From positions 806,001 to 870,000 of the forward strand of contig CP145416.1 in NCBI GenBank assembly GCA_036867785.1: DNA of 64,000 nt, written 5' to 3'. How positions within the stretch are numbered: the stretch's first letter is position 1; each line of letters begins with the position of its first letter. Below, piece after piece: positions 20,738-32,638 of this stretch. A program made the position numbers and the translations under genes. A model generated the notes under the pieces. It ran no database searches and was not told the origin of the DNA. It saw nothing but the letters and a program-made list of their open reading frames with translations. Source of the stretch: Plasmodiophora brassicae (lineage: Eukaryota > Endomyxa: Phytomyxea > Phytomyxea > Plasmodiophorida).

Positions 20738-22900
20738 ATGGCGTTGTCCGTCGTGCGATCGTTGGTCAGCGCCCATGGCCGGCAGGTCGTCGCGCTGGGC
20801 CTGGCGACGACCGGATCCGCGCTGGCGTACTATCATGCGCCTTTCGAACCGGCCACTCGCGTCCTGGTTGGCGATCTGTCGGGCGGTGTTTCGGATGTGT
20901 GCTAACCAGTTCCGCTAGAGGACAGCGTCGGTTGCCGCCTCGATCGCTCTGGACTATCACCTGTCCAGTTGCGGCGACGACGAGCAGTGCTTGGCTCGGG
21001 TGCATGAGAGAAGTGCAACGAAGATCTTAGAGCTGTGCCTGAGGCATGGCGGGTATCCATCACGATACGCCTGAATTGTGTTCAAACCTTCGGTTGACAC
21101 GATAATGTAGAATCTTTGTCAAAGCGGGGCAGTACCTGGCTAGCCTAACTCACGTGCTCCCGCCGCAGTACACTGCTACTCTGGCAACGCTGCAGGATAA
21201 AGCGCACCCGCGACCATTCAGAGACGTCGTGGCAATATTTGTCGAGGCAAGACGACGTGCGTCGATTCCTCCAGTTGTACGCTTATACCGTTTAGGAACT
21301 TGGCCAGCATCCCCTGGACGTGTTTGAGCACATTGACACGGAGCCTATTGCGGCTGCGTCACTTGCCCAGGTGCATCGGGCGGTGCTTCGCAAATCTGGC
21401 GAACACGTCGCCGTTAAGATCCAGGTCTGGCATTGGCGGTACCATGCCTCGCGGCGCTGATCTTCTGGGATTCAGTACCCTCGGCTGCATGCACTGCTGG
21501 ATACCGACATCCACTCGTTGACGCGTCTCGTCAAGATTATCGTGCGTTTGTATCCGAACCTGGACTTTATGTGGATGATTGATGAGTTCCAAGGTTAGTT
21601 GCCGGGTACCTTGGCCAATGTACTGGGTAACTGCCATGTTGCAGGCAACATGGCAAAGGAAATGGACTTTGAGTTAGAAGGTCGTTCGGCAGAACGCGTT
21701 GCCGGCTATTTGAGAAACCGGCGAGACGTTGCCGTACCTCGAATTCATTGGAACCTGACGACAAAGAGACTCCTTGTCATGGAGTTCATGGAGGGTTGGT
21801 CCGGTCTTGTTCAGATGAAGACCTGCCTGTGTGACAGCTTGCCTGCAGGCGTCCGAGTCGACAATATCGGAGCGATTCGTAAATATGGGTTTGATCCGCC
21901 GTCTGTCAGCAGCATCGTATCCGACGTCTTCGCCCATTTGATATTCCACCACGGCTTCGTCCATGCGGATCCCCACCCAGGTAGAGGTTATCACCTGCCA
22001 CCAGCAGCACCCGTTTACACCACGTGGCATCCGCACAGGAAACATCCTCATTCGTCCCCGTCCAGATCAGCCAAAGCTTCCTCAGATGGTACTGCTTGAC
22101 CATGGGCTCTACCAGGAACTTACAGATGAGTTCCGACTCGACTACTGCCGCCTCTGGGTCGCCTGCATTGTTCTTGACCTTCGTGCAATCCGGGATGTCA
22201 GTAGGAGGTTCGGCGTGGAAAGCTACTACAAGTAAGTGCTTGATTCAGATGCTCGCTTGGATGTGCGCTGAAAGTCTGTGCTAGGCTGTTCCCAATGTTG
22301 TTCACGTTCCGCCCGGCTGGCGGCGAGCGGAAACCGCTAGGCACCAGCATAAACAAAGAGGCTGTGCTTGAAGAGATCTACAAGTTCGGACAAGAGCGCG
22401 ACAGCCCTCTGGTACACAGAACGTGGACCGATTTATTTGACGCTACCACTGAGGGATGTGCGGTCAGAGTTCACGACAGATTACTATGGAAGCGAACGAC
22501 TTTCTCTCGTCGTTGCCCCGACAGGTACACAGACTCTGCCGACTGATATGCTTGACCTCGCTAACTGCCTGCAGATGCTGCTTGTTCTGAAGACACAAAA
22601 CCTTGTTCGTCAGATCAACAAGCATCTGGGTGGGACGTCTCTCGGTCGGCTGAAAGTCATGTTTCGTCAGGCCGTTCGTGGCAGCTTTGTTGTTCACGAC
22701 CACAGGTACATACCCACCAGTGCATCAAGCCACGTTGCAGCCCAACGCTCACTTCATTGGACAGTGTCGTCAGTCGAATGATATGGGCAATCGTTGCTGA
22801 GATCCAGCTGGTCAAGCTTCGTTTGGCGCTGTGGCTGGCTGAACTGGGGACCTGGATCTCTCGGTTTAACCGGTCTGATGACCGTGTCATGATAGGATAG
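20738..22900 (+). CDS. ABC1/UbiB atypical kinase, ADCK1 type
   Basis: A mitochondrial UbiB-family protein; the ADCK1/Mcp2 branch affects mitochondrial lipid and membrane homeostasis. The N-terminus ([20 protein letters not shown]) could be a targeting peptide followed by a hydrophobic stretch. Exons then give the family's [17 protein letters not shown] (the KxGQ motif), [14 protein letters not shown] (the Ala-rich loop that replaces the glycine loop), [38 protein letters not shown] split by an intron, and [11 protein letters not shown] (in place of DFG). The conserved catalytic residues are present. Ends in [10 protein letters not shown]...DRVMIG. About nine short introns. Confidence 0.9.
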
Positions 22901-22950
22901 CAATGTGTCCTATCAGATTCCTGGTCGTCAATTTATAAATTGTTCCATGC

Positions 22951-23367
22951 CTACATTCGCCGACGGGACCGTGCCAGAGCCAGATCGGGCCCCAGGATGG
23001 CCTCTACAGCAGCAGCGGCTTCCTGTCTCTCGACGTACTTCGTGAAGCTGGCCACACCGGCGGGATCGTTTTCAGGGCCTTTAAACTTCGCCTTCTCCAG
23101 CTCCAGCTTTCGAAAGTGGTTTTGCTGTTCCGAGCACATTTAACAGAAACGATACTGGCACAGCAGGCGAAACCGTACGAGATACAACGTCAGCGAATCG
23201 CACTGCGTCTCGAACTTGGTCAGGCTGTTGAACAGCGCCAGCTTGTTCTGGTCATTCGGGTCGTTGCTGTCAAGCAGAACATGGGACGCGGTCGTGAACA
23301 GGTTCTCCAGGCACGCCTCGATCGTCATGGCCTGCTGCTGGGCACGCTGACGCACGCCTTCCGCCAT
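22951..23367 (-). CDS. Small helical protein, unrecognised
   Basis: Two exons (23179-23367 and 22951-23124) join in phase 0 over an intron at 23125-23178 (GTACGG...ACAG), giving 120 residues. The sequence is almost entirely helical with heptad-like spacing (FNSLTKFETQCDSLTLYL then NHFRKLELEKAKFKG). The first half faintly resembles tail-module Mediator subunits such as MED29 (the F-x-x-L-x-x-F-x-x-x-C-D pattern), but this is too weak to name it. The frame is open 25 codons further upstream without another ATG. The start is 199 bp from the divergent striatin start. Confidence 0.6.
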
Positions 23368-23565
23368 CGTTACGTCTTGTAATACAATCGCGCGCAATGA
23401 GCGCCCTGCAGCCTGAGCCGCGGCTTGTGATGCCGTTGGCAATGCCGATTGCGATTTTTGGAGACGGCAATTTCACGTGAAAGATTGGGGGAAATTTTGG
23501 TGACCACTTTAGGCGTTGGGCGAGGAGTGCACCGGGAGGGAGGCCGGCCGGGGCCGTCAACGTCG

Positions 23566-25589
23566 ATGGAAGCGCAGCTGTCGTCGGGCGACACGGTCCT
23601 GGCGTCGCGGTCGCTGCCGCCGATGGTGCGCGCCGCCATCGATACGCTGATCGAGGAGTACGCCCGCCTGGAGCAGACGCGGTCGAACTGGCTGCTCCAG
23701 GAGGCGACCATGAAGGCGAAGATCGAGGCGATGGAACGCGAGAGGGCTGCGGAATCGCAGGTTCGCGCCACACTGTCGGCGCGGATTGGCATGCTCGAGT
23801 ACGCCCTGCAGCAGAGGCAGCAACGAGACACGTCCGACGATTCGAAGGCGTCCGGGAAATCGGTGCAATTCCAGGTCCCACCTAAATTGCAACGAGGAGC
23901 GGTGAGTTCGCCGGGAATCAACGTTCCGGACGAGAACGTCGAACCGGTGCCTGTAATCCGGTCGACTGGCTCCGATAAGTACAAGACGCTGCCGTCGAAC
24001 TTCATGTCGCGGTCAGCAAAGTCGATGAGCCCCGGCAGGCGAATGCTGTGGAAGTACCTGGAGGAACTTGGTTACGTTCCTGATCCGTCCGCGAACAAGC
24101 CGACTTCCGGAATCGATGGCCAACCTGAGTCTGCCCCTGCACCAACTGTCAGTGTGGCGTCCGTCGCGCCCGACGTACCCGAACCGGTGGTGACGAAACC
24201 TGTCTCTCGGAACCACTCGCGGAAGGAGACTGATGAATCGGTCGGTGGTGCTTCTGACCTGCAAGGCGACCTCGTGGAAGACGATGACGTCGGCGCTCCA
24301 GACGCCACCGACCTTGATGAGACGATTCGATCGCCGCCAATCTTGCCGAAGATCGCACCCGTCCTTGCACATCCTGAGTCGGTGACAGACGCGCAATACT
24401 CTTTCGAATGGACCTGTACCGCCCCTCAGGATATGTCGTGGAAACCAAAGCTGACACTCCTGCACCACCTTGATGGTGTCCGGTCCGTGTGCTTCCACGA
24501 TCGCGAACCGGTGCTGCTGACCGGCTCTGAGGACGGGACCACCAAGCTGTGGAATATCGATGCAGAGCGTGGCGCTCGTCGTATACAGCCAGTGCACACG
24601 TACCGGGGCCACTCGTGTATGGTCACATCGGTCGCCATCCAGCAAAGCACTTGCGTGACCGCCTCGATCGACGGGGCACTCATCGTCTGGGACCTACCGG
24701 ACCTAGAACGGGGCGACCCTTACGACACTCATGGCTCTGCCAACAAGTTCAGGTGTGTCCCCGGCGGTTTATGCGCCCCATTTCGCTGAATACGCTGTTC
24801 CTCACAGGAGAGCCGTTCTGAAAGGGCACACGGATGCGATCTGGGACGTGCATCTGCACGGCGAGCTTCTCTACTCAGCAGGCGCAGAAGGGGTTGTCCA
24901 CCTATGGAGCGTCAGCGATAGAGGCCCGAAAACCTCGTCGAAGCTGCGCTTAACGCGATCGTCTGACGACTCTCGGACAACCGCTGGCTCTGCATCTGTC
25001 ACAACGCTGGCTTGCGACCGCAACAAGGTTCTTGTTGCATATACGTCTGGGCACTTGGTACAGTTCGACGCCACCACGGGACAGGCTGTCAGAGAATTCA
25101 AACAAGTGTCTCGTCTGACGAAAGCGGTATCGCACCCCATTCACCCACTTCTTCTATGTTCTTCCGTCGACAACACCATCCTGTTCTGCGACATCAACGC
25201 TGGCACACACGTGCACCGGATGCTGTCTCATGCGCAAGCTGTGTCCTCGTTATCGGTTTCCAGCGATGGCGCATCGATGATGTCATCGTGTCACGACTCC
25301 TCGATCAGATTCTGGGACGTTGCCAAACGGGCGTGCGTGCAGGATCTCTCTGCACATCAGACTCATCGTCGGAAATACGGAGAGGTTCGTCCCCGTCCTA
25401 TCTGATCGATGCGTACCTGTTCATCCGAACCCGTTTCAGGCAATTCACAGCGTTGCCTACCATCCCAGCCAGGCATTCGCGGCAAGTGGCGGTGCGGATT
25501 GTGCGGTCAAGGTATGTATTCAACCGTGCCGAGTTCCCGTGCCGACGGCCTGTCACTGACAACCTGCTGCCCAGGTCTACCAGTGCTAA
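23566..25589 (+). CDS. Striatin family protein (STRIPAK scaffold)
   Basis: Striatin is the regulatory B''' subunit and scaffold of the PP2A-containing STRIPAK complex. The N-terminal coiled-coil that dimerises and binds PP2A is visible at residues 25-85: DTLIEEYARLEQTRSNWL, then RIGMLEYALQQR, the hallmark LEYAL motif of the family. A disordered linker of 200 residues or more follows, then SWKPKLTLLHHLDGVRSVCF and the WD40 propeller. The first blades are KLWNIDAERG and LIVWDLPD, and the last exons give IHSVAYHPSQAFAASGG and CAVK joined to VYQC at the stop. About three introns, all in the WD40 half. Confidence 0.93.
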
Positions 25590-25702
25590 CACATATCGAT
25601 GAGCCCATCCATGTCCCTATAATACACCATTATTACGCCAGTTATATTACGTCATTTAGTAGGTACGTGTTACGTGGACGGGTCGCCATTTGCGGCGCAC
25701 CG

Positions 25703-28263
25703 ATGGATCGTCATGCAACGACGACCGCCGAACGAGCGTCGTTCCTGGCGCGTTACCCCGGGTACAATGCCGACATTGAGCAGTTCAGGCGGGAGCGCAT
25801 GCGGCAGATGGATGCCGATGGCGCGATCGTCTACCTCGACTAGTGTGTCCATCGTCGTTTCTATGTGGTGGCCGGCAGCCTAGGTAGCTAAAGTGTGGGC
25901 GCTGTCCAGTGCCGGATTCGCACCGTTTACCGATGATCTTGCCGATGCGCATTGCTCGTCGCTCAAGTCGAGGCAGTGGGCGAATCCCCATTCGGTCGGA
26001 GTGATCGGGGCCGCCGTTACCGAACGGGTCGACCGTGCCCGTCACCGGATCCTGCGTAAGATAACGACTTCGTTTGCGATGTATCACCCGATTCACGCCA
26101 AACCTGTTCGTAGACATGCTGAATGTCACGTCGGCATCGCATACGGTCATCTTTGCGGCGGGGGCGACAGCCGCACTGAAGCTCGTCGGCGAAACGTTCC
26201 CATGGAGCGCATCGTCGACGTTCGCCTACACGCAGTTGAATCACAATAGCGTTCTTGGTATTCGGGAGTACGCGCTGGCAAACGGGGCTACTGCCGCCTG
26301 CCTGAGCGATGATTACCGGGTCCTTGCCAGCTTTCGCTCCAGTGCACGGTCATCGTCCAAGACGACGACGCCATCGGTGTCGCTGATGGCGCTCCCTGCT
26401 GAATGCAATTTCTCTGGTATCCGGCCACATCTCGACGATATCAACCGGATGAAGACGAAAACGATCCGGCTTCCCGGTGCAGGCACGGATTACATGATCT
26501 TACTGGACGCGTCGAAGTACTGTGCCACGGCAGCGTTAGACTTATCTGCTGTCCAAGCTGACTTCACCGTCGTCTCGTTCTACAAAATGTTTGGAGTGCG
26601 TTGGCCGTTTCCTTCAGGATGCTTGGCCACATCTAACTGTCGTCCTGTGGATAGCTTCCTACAGGGTTGGGTGCACTGATTGTTCGCAACGACGCAGTGT
26701 CGTGCCTGACCGAGAAGCGATACTTTGGCGGTGGAACGCTTGATGCTGTTTCCGTTCTGGATGGGTTTCGTGCGTTCAAGTCTGACACGTCATCGCGCTT
26801 CGAAGACGGCACGGTCCCGTTTACGCTCATTGACGCTGTCTGCGATGGGATCGACCTTCTTGTTGATGAGTTGGGCCTGTCTCGGATCGGGCCGCACTGC
26901 TCGGCCCTGACCGCGTACACAGTTTTGACGATGCGAGGCCTACGCCACGCGAACGGCAGGCCTGTATTTACTGTGTTCGGCGACCATTTGACTGGAGAGT
27001 CGCAGTCAGGTCCAACGATTAGCTTCACTGTGTTGGGTTCCGATGGCGATACAATTGGACATGTGTACGTTGCACGTCTCGCTGCTCTGTGTGGGATTCA
27101 GGTTCGCGCGGGCTGCTTCTGTAATGCAGGCGCGTGTCAACGGTTTCTCGGTCTTTCGACGGATGATATACGAGCGCATCTCGCTCGTGGGCATGTATGT
27201 GGCGATGACGTCGACGTTATTGACGGTCGGCCCACAGGTTGCGTTCGAATCTCTTTCGGCTACGCTTCGACATATCCGTCAGCTTTCGGAACCCGCCATT
27301 TGAGCGTGCTTCGTTTCCTGATGATGTGCCTGTTTCATAGGGATGTTGCAGCATGGTTTCAGTTTGTGCGGACGTATCTCGTCAAAGGCGACATTGAAAG
27401 GCCCGTCTCTGGCAATTGGGCCCCGAAAGCAACAACTGTCGTCAAGTCGTTGACGTTCTATCCGGTGAAATCCTGTGGTCCTGTCAATGTCGCTGATTGG
27501 AGCGTCATGTCCAATGGAGCTCTCCAGTTGTAAGTTCTACTTCGATCGGCGGATCTGTACTGCGCTGACACAACGTCGTAGTGATCGGCAATGGGTGGTC
27601 GTTGGTAGCGAAGGGAGGGTGATGACGCAAAGTCATTGCAAGGCCATGAGGAACGTCTTCCCTAGTGTCGACATGACACGTGGCGAACTTGTTCTTCGCT
27701 GTGACGGCCTACCTGTGTTCGCCGTGCCATTGACAGAGGCGCAAGGGCCCGCTATAGACATTCGCGTCTGTGGACAACGGCGTTCTGCTGCGTTGCTGGA
27801 ATCGTCTCAGGCATGGCTTACAAAAGCGATTGGTATACCGTGCACCCTTGCCAGGGTCATGGACGGCGCTGATGACAACGACATGCTTCTCGTTTCGCAA
27901 AGCAGCGTCGCCTGGTTGTCCCAGAACTCAGGCCATGTTTGGTCTGCTCAGCAGTTCCGGCCAAACATTGTTGTTGACGGCCCTGTTCCGGCATTCGCGG
28001 AAGAAGGCTGGCAAGAGATCATCCTCGGCGACCACTTGCGGTTCGAAGTTGTTAAGCGGTGCACCCGGTGCACAATGATTGGTACGCAGTCGTACCAGGA
28101 GCTGTGCCGGCTTCGACATAAACCCCAGGTACGACAATACTCTGTACGGTGCCTCGTGTATCTGATGTACGAACAGTTTGGCGTCCTGGTTAGCGTTGCT
28201 GCAGATCACCTGGCCGGCCGTTCGGGAACGATTTCAACTGCCATGCCTGTAACTCAGGTCTAA
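25703..28263 (+). CDS. MOCOS: Molybdenum cofactor sulfurase (MOCOS/HxB/ABA3 type)
   Basis: This enzyme adds the terminal sulfur to Moco in xanthine dehydrogenase and aldehyde oxidase, using cysteine and PLP. The N-terminal NifS-like half begins with GAIVYLDY joined by an intron to AGFAPFTDDL, then ADAHCSSLKSRQWANPHS and VIFAAGATAALKLVGE. The PLP lysine lies in VVSFYKMFG. Next comes the block KRYFGGGTLDAVSV, and the active cysteine region QVRAGCFCNAGACQRFLGL. The C-terminal MOSC half follows (KSLTFYPVKSCGP, then CTRCTMI and YLMYEQFGVLV). Full-length family architecture. About six introns. Confidence 0.93.
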
Positions 28264-28371
28264 ACTTCCATAATATTTTGAAGTGAGATGCCCCGTCTGT
28301 TCGGTCCGTCTGCGGGCAATAGCACTAACATCTCCACAATTCATTACGGATGCGAAACATCGAATGCTTGG

Positions 28372-29051
28372 TTATTTATCGTCACGAATGACCAAGCGCA
28401 TCTTCGTGGACCGCTTCAGCGTCCCGCGTAGCTCGCTTGTCAGCAATGTTGGTATGACTGCGTTCCAGAAACGCAGGTGCAGTTTAGATGGCGCCTGAAG
28501 CCACAGGGTCCATTCGTTCTGGTCATCACCGATCACCAGACCGAACGCCTTGGGCCATATTGCCTTTCGTATATGACCTCGTATGTCTTCCAGGGCAACT
28601 GGGCGGCAGGCGCTGGTCAGTACGGCTGCTGCGCGACGGGAGCAGTGCGTTTACCTTCTAGATCCTTATCTGGCCTCGCCAGTGCGAATCGTTGGTTGTC
28701 CAAAGAAAGCCGGAACAACGAGAAGGTCGCGGTTCCTGTTTGCCGAAGTGGCAGGCCGGCATGCAGTATGGCCATGGCGTCGAACGGTGTCTCGACTGGA
28801 AACCAGGTCATATTCGGCTCTCCATCCCGGACGCTGTGCCTCCGCTTGTGCACGGGTGGCTCCAGCTTCGTCAGCAGCGTCTGGCTCGCGTCGCCCGCCG
28901 ATCTCGCCCGGCGCTGCAGTCCCGGCAGTACCAACCCCGCTCGCTCGTGCGTCTCCGAGAACGGATCAATCGACGGGGCACGCTGGCGCGCCCCGTCGAA
29001 CAGCAACTCGTCGTCGCTGGGCGACACCGGCGACCCTGGCTGCCGTTCCAT
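28372..29051 (-). CDS. Uncharacterised protein with PH-like domain
   Basis: Two exons (28655-29051 and 28372-28598) join in phase 1 across a 56-nt intron containing TACTGAC, giving 207 residues. The first 70 residues are polar and probably disordered. From there the order is ATFSLFRLSLDNQRFALA, a helix-breaking stretch with DIRGHIRKAIWPKAFGLVIG, then EWTLWLQAPSKLHLRFWNAV. This beta-strand pattern ending in a W-containing helix is that of PH domains (the LWLxAPSxxxxxxW signature of PH_12-type domains). Ligand and role are unknown. Its stop lies 109 bp beyond the stop of the convergent MOCOS gene. Confidence 0.65.
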
Positions 29052-29279
29052 TGGCGCCCCTTGGATTGAATCCCGAATGGTGCAAAATTATCAATGTCTT
29101 CACCCGACCGGCGGGACTGCCAAACCAGTCACCTGGGTTGGGTTGCGCTGCACCATGTACTACTTATAGACCGTGCAGGGGGGATATATCATGACGGGGA
29201 GCACGGCCTGGCCCAGGGCGGCCGGGGAGGCCGTGCCACGGAGTTGGAACGCGTCGCGCTGCTGGGACGAACGCCCGCG

Positions 29280-29886
29280 ATGCATTCGGTGTGGGCGCGC
29301 GGCAATGCCATCTTCTTCTACATGCTGTCGGCGATGGCCGCCGTCGCCATCCTCTGCGACCTGTCGACGACGGTCATCGAGCGGGGCAAACCGATCACAA
29401 AGATCCCCGATGTGAAGATCACGTCGCTGTATGGCGATGGGTCGCTTTCTTCGTCGCAGTGCCTAACCAGCAGCGTATAGGAAACACAAGCAGGGTAGCT
29501 ATTTCACGTTCGAGGAAGCTAAAGTGAGGTTCGGATTGGATTATGATTTCACCCGCATGTTCCACTGGAACGTCAAGCAACTGTTCGTGTACGTCCTGGC
29601 GTCGTACACCAGCCCGACCGGCGTCGACAACAATGTCGTCATCTGGGATCAGATCATACCGCGCATCGGACGCCACGACGTGCATATCGACTGGCAGACG
29701 CCCGAGTACAAACTGTACGACGTCCTGTCCGAACTGAGCGAGGCCAACCTGACCTTGTCCGTCAACTGGGACGTCATGCCCAGCGTCGGCCTCATTCACG
29801 GGCACCAAGGGCACTCCCACACGATCCAGTTGCCTGAGGTTGAAAACCCGCCCAAGTCCAAGTCCAGCAAGCGGTCACGAAACTGA
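29280..29886 (+). CDS. SPCS3: Signal peptidase complex subunit 3 (SPC22/23)
   Basis: SPC3 is the essential non-catalytic subunit of the ER signal peptidase complex. Exon 1 (29280-29428) holds the short cytosolic N-terminus and the single membrane anchor (WARGNAIFFYMLSAMAAVAIL), as in the family. A 52-nt intron (29429-29480, GTATGG...CCTAACC...ATAG) leads in phase 2 to exon 2. The lumenal domain has the conserved MFHWNVKQLFVYVLASY, NVVIWDQIIPR and LTLSVNWDVMPSVGLI blocks. The total is 184 residues, normal length (about 180). The tail is basic (KSKSSKRSRN). Confidence 0.95.
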
Positions 29887-29961
29887 CGCACCTACGAATA
29901 CATCATGTCCGAGCCTGGCCAGTCGACGTTTAAATAACCAGTTTTCATTTGTCATTTGTTT

Positions 29962-30390
29962 CTATTGTTGGAAAGCGCGACAGAATCGATGAACGCTTGC
30001 CCAGTGCCGCACACGGTCGTCGTCAGCTGGTTCGCAGGGTGGCGGCGGCGCTGACGTGGACGCAGGAGCGGCGGGTTGTTTGCACACCGCGCGAATCAGC
30101 CCGTCATGGTTGTCGATACGCGCAGCAAGCGCCTTGATTGCATCGCGGTGCTCGTTGACCGTCGACCGGATCGCCTGGAGGTCGCTCCGGATTCCGGCCA
30201 GGTCGTTGTCGCGAACATCGAGCCGCCGCCCGAGCGTGTCGACCGCGTCCGCTAGGTCACACGCATCATTCGGCGTCGGATCTTGCTCGACCTTGGACCA
30301 CTGCTGCCGTCGGCGAGGGCCTGCGTTCGTATCCAGAGGGCGCAGCGGCGAACGCACCGGGTTGCCGCGCTGACTCTGCGCTCTTACCAT
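29962..30390 (-). CDS. Hypothetical coiled-coil protein
   Basis: An uninterrupted frame of 142 codons starting from an ATG at 30390. The middle is a clear heptad-rich helix (AVDTLGRRLDVRDNDLAGIR, then DLQAIRSTVNEHRDAIKALA), the N-terminus is basic and the C-terminus is Pro-rich. The t-SNARE/XkdA-like pattern of repeated hydrophobics is not specific enough for a family. It lies next to the repeat-rich region at 30.5-31.4 kb, so it could also be a remnant of a mobile element ORF1. Confidence 0.4.
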   Translation of the reverse strand: MVRAQSQRGNPVRSPLRPLDTNAGPRRRQQWSKVEQDPTPNDACDLADAVDTLGRRLDVRDNDLAGIRSDLQAIRSTVNEHRDAIKALAARIDNHDGLIRAVCKQPAAPASTSAPPPPCEPADDDRVRHWASVHRFCRAFQQ

Positions 30391-30589
30391 TTTGGATCCC
30401 AGCAGCGATGTAGTGAGAGGGGAACCGGGCCACACGTCGAAGGTCCCGAGCAGATACGCAACCGTCACAGACACAGCCAGGCTCGCACATGGTGTCGCTC
30501 TCTCTCACTCTCGCTCTTGATCTTCCGCCCTACGCAGGTAGTCGACCGCTTGTATTGTACCCTTGCGCATGTCACGTACCTCCCGTTCG

Positions 30590-31390
30590 GTGCCGTTTGC
30601 AATGGGCGGAATCGAACCGAACCGGCCGAACCAGGCGCAGCTCGGTTCGAGAGTTTCGTTGTGGTTCGGTTCGGTACACCCCGGAACCGGTTCCGAGCCG
30701 GGTGCGGGACCTGGATAGCGTTGCTGCGGACGGTAGAAAACCGTCAGTGGAACCACGGTTCAAACCGGTTCGGGGCCTCCGCCGCCCACAGCGCAGCTGC
30801 CCAGAGCCGCCTCCACCCTGGCCGGCTACCCCTCCCACCCCAGACCACTGGCCACCGGGCCGCGTCACCGCCTCTCCCTACAGTCCTTTCGTGCTCTTGT
30901 TCGGGATTCTTCCCCGAAGTACCTACCGCCAGCATCGTTACTCGGCGTTCTTTCCGTGGCGATGTCCGTCAGCAGCGGTTCGTCGTCGTCCTCCCACGAG
31001 CGATGTTGCCCTCACGATCAACGTGCCCTGCCGCAAATTTATGGATATGTTCGATCCTCAGGAATTACGGGCCCGCCTAACAGTCATCCAGGAGGAGCTT
31101 GATGACGGGGTCGCTCCTTGCGAGCTCACGGGCTGCGACTGATAATGCAAACCGCGGTTGAGTTGGTCCGGTTGACGTGGTTCGGTTTCGTTTCGGTTCG
31201 GTTGGGGGGTCGCTGGTTCGGTTCGGTTCCTGGTTCATAAGTCTCATGACGGTCTGGTTCGGTTCAGTTCGGTCCCGCTCGGTTCAGTTCAGTTCAGTTC
31301 GGTTCAGTTCGGCTCAGTTCGGTTCGGTTCCGTTCGGTTCGGACACCACCCGTTCCGAACCAAACCGAAGCACGCCGACCCCTAGCTAGG
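30590..31390. repeat. CGGTTC-type degenerate tandem repeats
   Basis: Two clusters of the hexamer family CGGTTC/GGTTCG and its complement occur at 30600-30780 and 31150-31375. The second cluster has long runs of GTTCGGTTCAGTTCG. Their orientation is mixed, with GAACCGAACC runs at 30610 and again near 31350. The central 300 bp (30790-31140) is unique and has an open frame ending EELDDGVAPCELTGCD at 31142. Such GGTTCGG-rich ends are known from some hAT-type miniature elements; that link is inference. Confidence 0.7.
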
Positions 31391-31621
31391 ACTGTCCGTT
31401 GGCGGGATGGCCCCTGTCGAGTGTGGCCCTGGCCAAAATTGGTGTGTTCCGTCGAGCGCCTTTCCGTGCGGGTCAGGTTTCGCAAGAAGCTGCGGTAAAG
31501 TAAACAACGCATTACTATTAATACAATACATGTCATCTTGTTATCGCATATTAATTTAATATGGTTATGATTCACCTGCAAGTCAAGCTAAGAGGAATTA
31601 CTAGAACTGTATAGAATATGC
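31391..31621. other. AT-rich spacer beside the DDE element
   Basis: A locally AT-rich stretch (31490-31600) contains no coding frame. It contrasts with the GC-rich surroundings and may hold one end of the adjacent transposon. No clear terminal inverted repeat was found by eye. Confidence 0.4.
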
Positions 31622-32544
31622 TTATGCACGACGAAGCATGGTCATGGTATCTGGTAGCGGGTCTTCTACGAGTTTGAGTTGGACGAGATTCGCGCACGCG
31701 CAAAAGATGATTCGGTGACGTTTCCTGGTATGTCGAAATGACAGTCGTAGACAACCGAAGTCTTTGAACCGCTTATTGACCATCTCGTGACGTGCTTGGA
31801 TGAGTTTTAACTCCCGGTTGAGACGTCTGTCCCTAGAATTTAAAGGATGCTCGATCGGCGTGAAGAAATGCGTTCGATGATCTCTATAACCCTTATCTGC
31901 GGATGGCATTTCGCCTGGAAGCAGTTTCGGGACCGTGCAGTGACGAGCTAGCCTCAAGTCGGGTCAGGACCCAGCAGGAACGCCTCCGGCCACATGGACA
32001 ATCTTCGATACGCCAAGAGCGCAACCGACTTCATAACGTAGACCAGCATGGTTGAGTTTGTGCGACATATCTCCCCGATCAAAAACGGTCTGCTCGAACA
32101 CCCAACAGTCCGTCCCGTCAAGACTGAATGAAGGGACTAGGCGATCCCAGTTCTCGAAGCGGTCCTCCCATTTGATCTGATTTTCTTGTCAGAACCCACA
32201 TATACGTTCAGCGCTATGGTGACGTTTACGTAGTCCAATGCCGCGATGCGCTCGATAACGAACCATGCCCATTTTCGAAACGTCTTTGCAGTAACACCGA
32301 ACTTCGGTGCTGCAACTTCTTCGGAGGGATAGCACTGGAGCATGTGCAGCGCCATCAAAAGGTGCTTACGTCGCAGCCCACGAGGTCCTCGGATGTCCAG
32401 CCATACGCGCAGGCAGGCGCGGAGACTCACACCAAAGTGCGCTTTCCATTTGCGCTTCCAAGCTGGTTTCTGGTACGATTCTGGCCGTGCATGAAATAGC
32501 TGCGATGCATATTCGACAAACCACGCAGCCTCGCCTGACGCCAT
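31622..32544 (-). mobile_element. DDE transposase remnant (PIF/Harbinger or DDE_Tnp_4 type)
   Basis: Reading on the minus strand from an ATG at 32544, an N-terminal helix-turn-helix region (LRRKHLLMALHMLQCYPSEE, then FGVTAKTFRKWAWFVIERI) is followed by the DDE catalytic core. The first Asp lies in PSFSLDGTDCWVFEQ, the second in PSADKGYRD, and the Glu region in LIQARHEMVNKRFKDFGCL, the usual signature of HARBI1-like nucleases. A short 29-nt GT-AG segment containing TTCTGAC may be an intron. One in-frame TGA occurs after VAGGVPAGS. It is therefore a nearly intact but probably inactive DNA transposon gene. Confidence 0.75.
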
Positions 32545-32638
32545 GGCAAAGCCTACCACCAGAAGACAGGCGCGCCGCGTCCGCACAATTTCTAGAGTCT
32601 ACGGATAGCCGCTACGTCCTAGGCTACGCATACTGTTG

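Noticed and set aside
22951-23367. Assignment of the small helical protein to Mediator subunit MED29
   Set aside because: The likeness is limited to a helical heptad pattern with one C-D pair; without a profile search it cannot be told from other small helical proteins.
28583-29194. Long plus-strand open frames over the PH-like gene
   Set aside because: They are GC-rich shadows of the minus-strand gene at 28372-29051, whose two exons join cleanly and give a domain-like sequence.
30489-31142. A 217-codon plus-strand frame between the CGGTTC clusters
   Set aside because: Its first half is translated repeat sequence and the rest has no recognisable domain; not supported as a gene.
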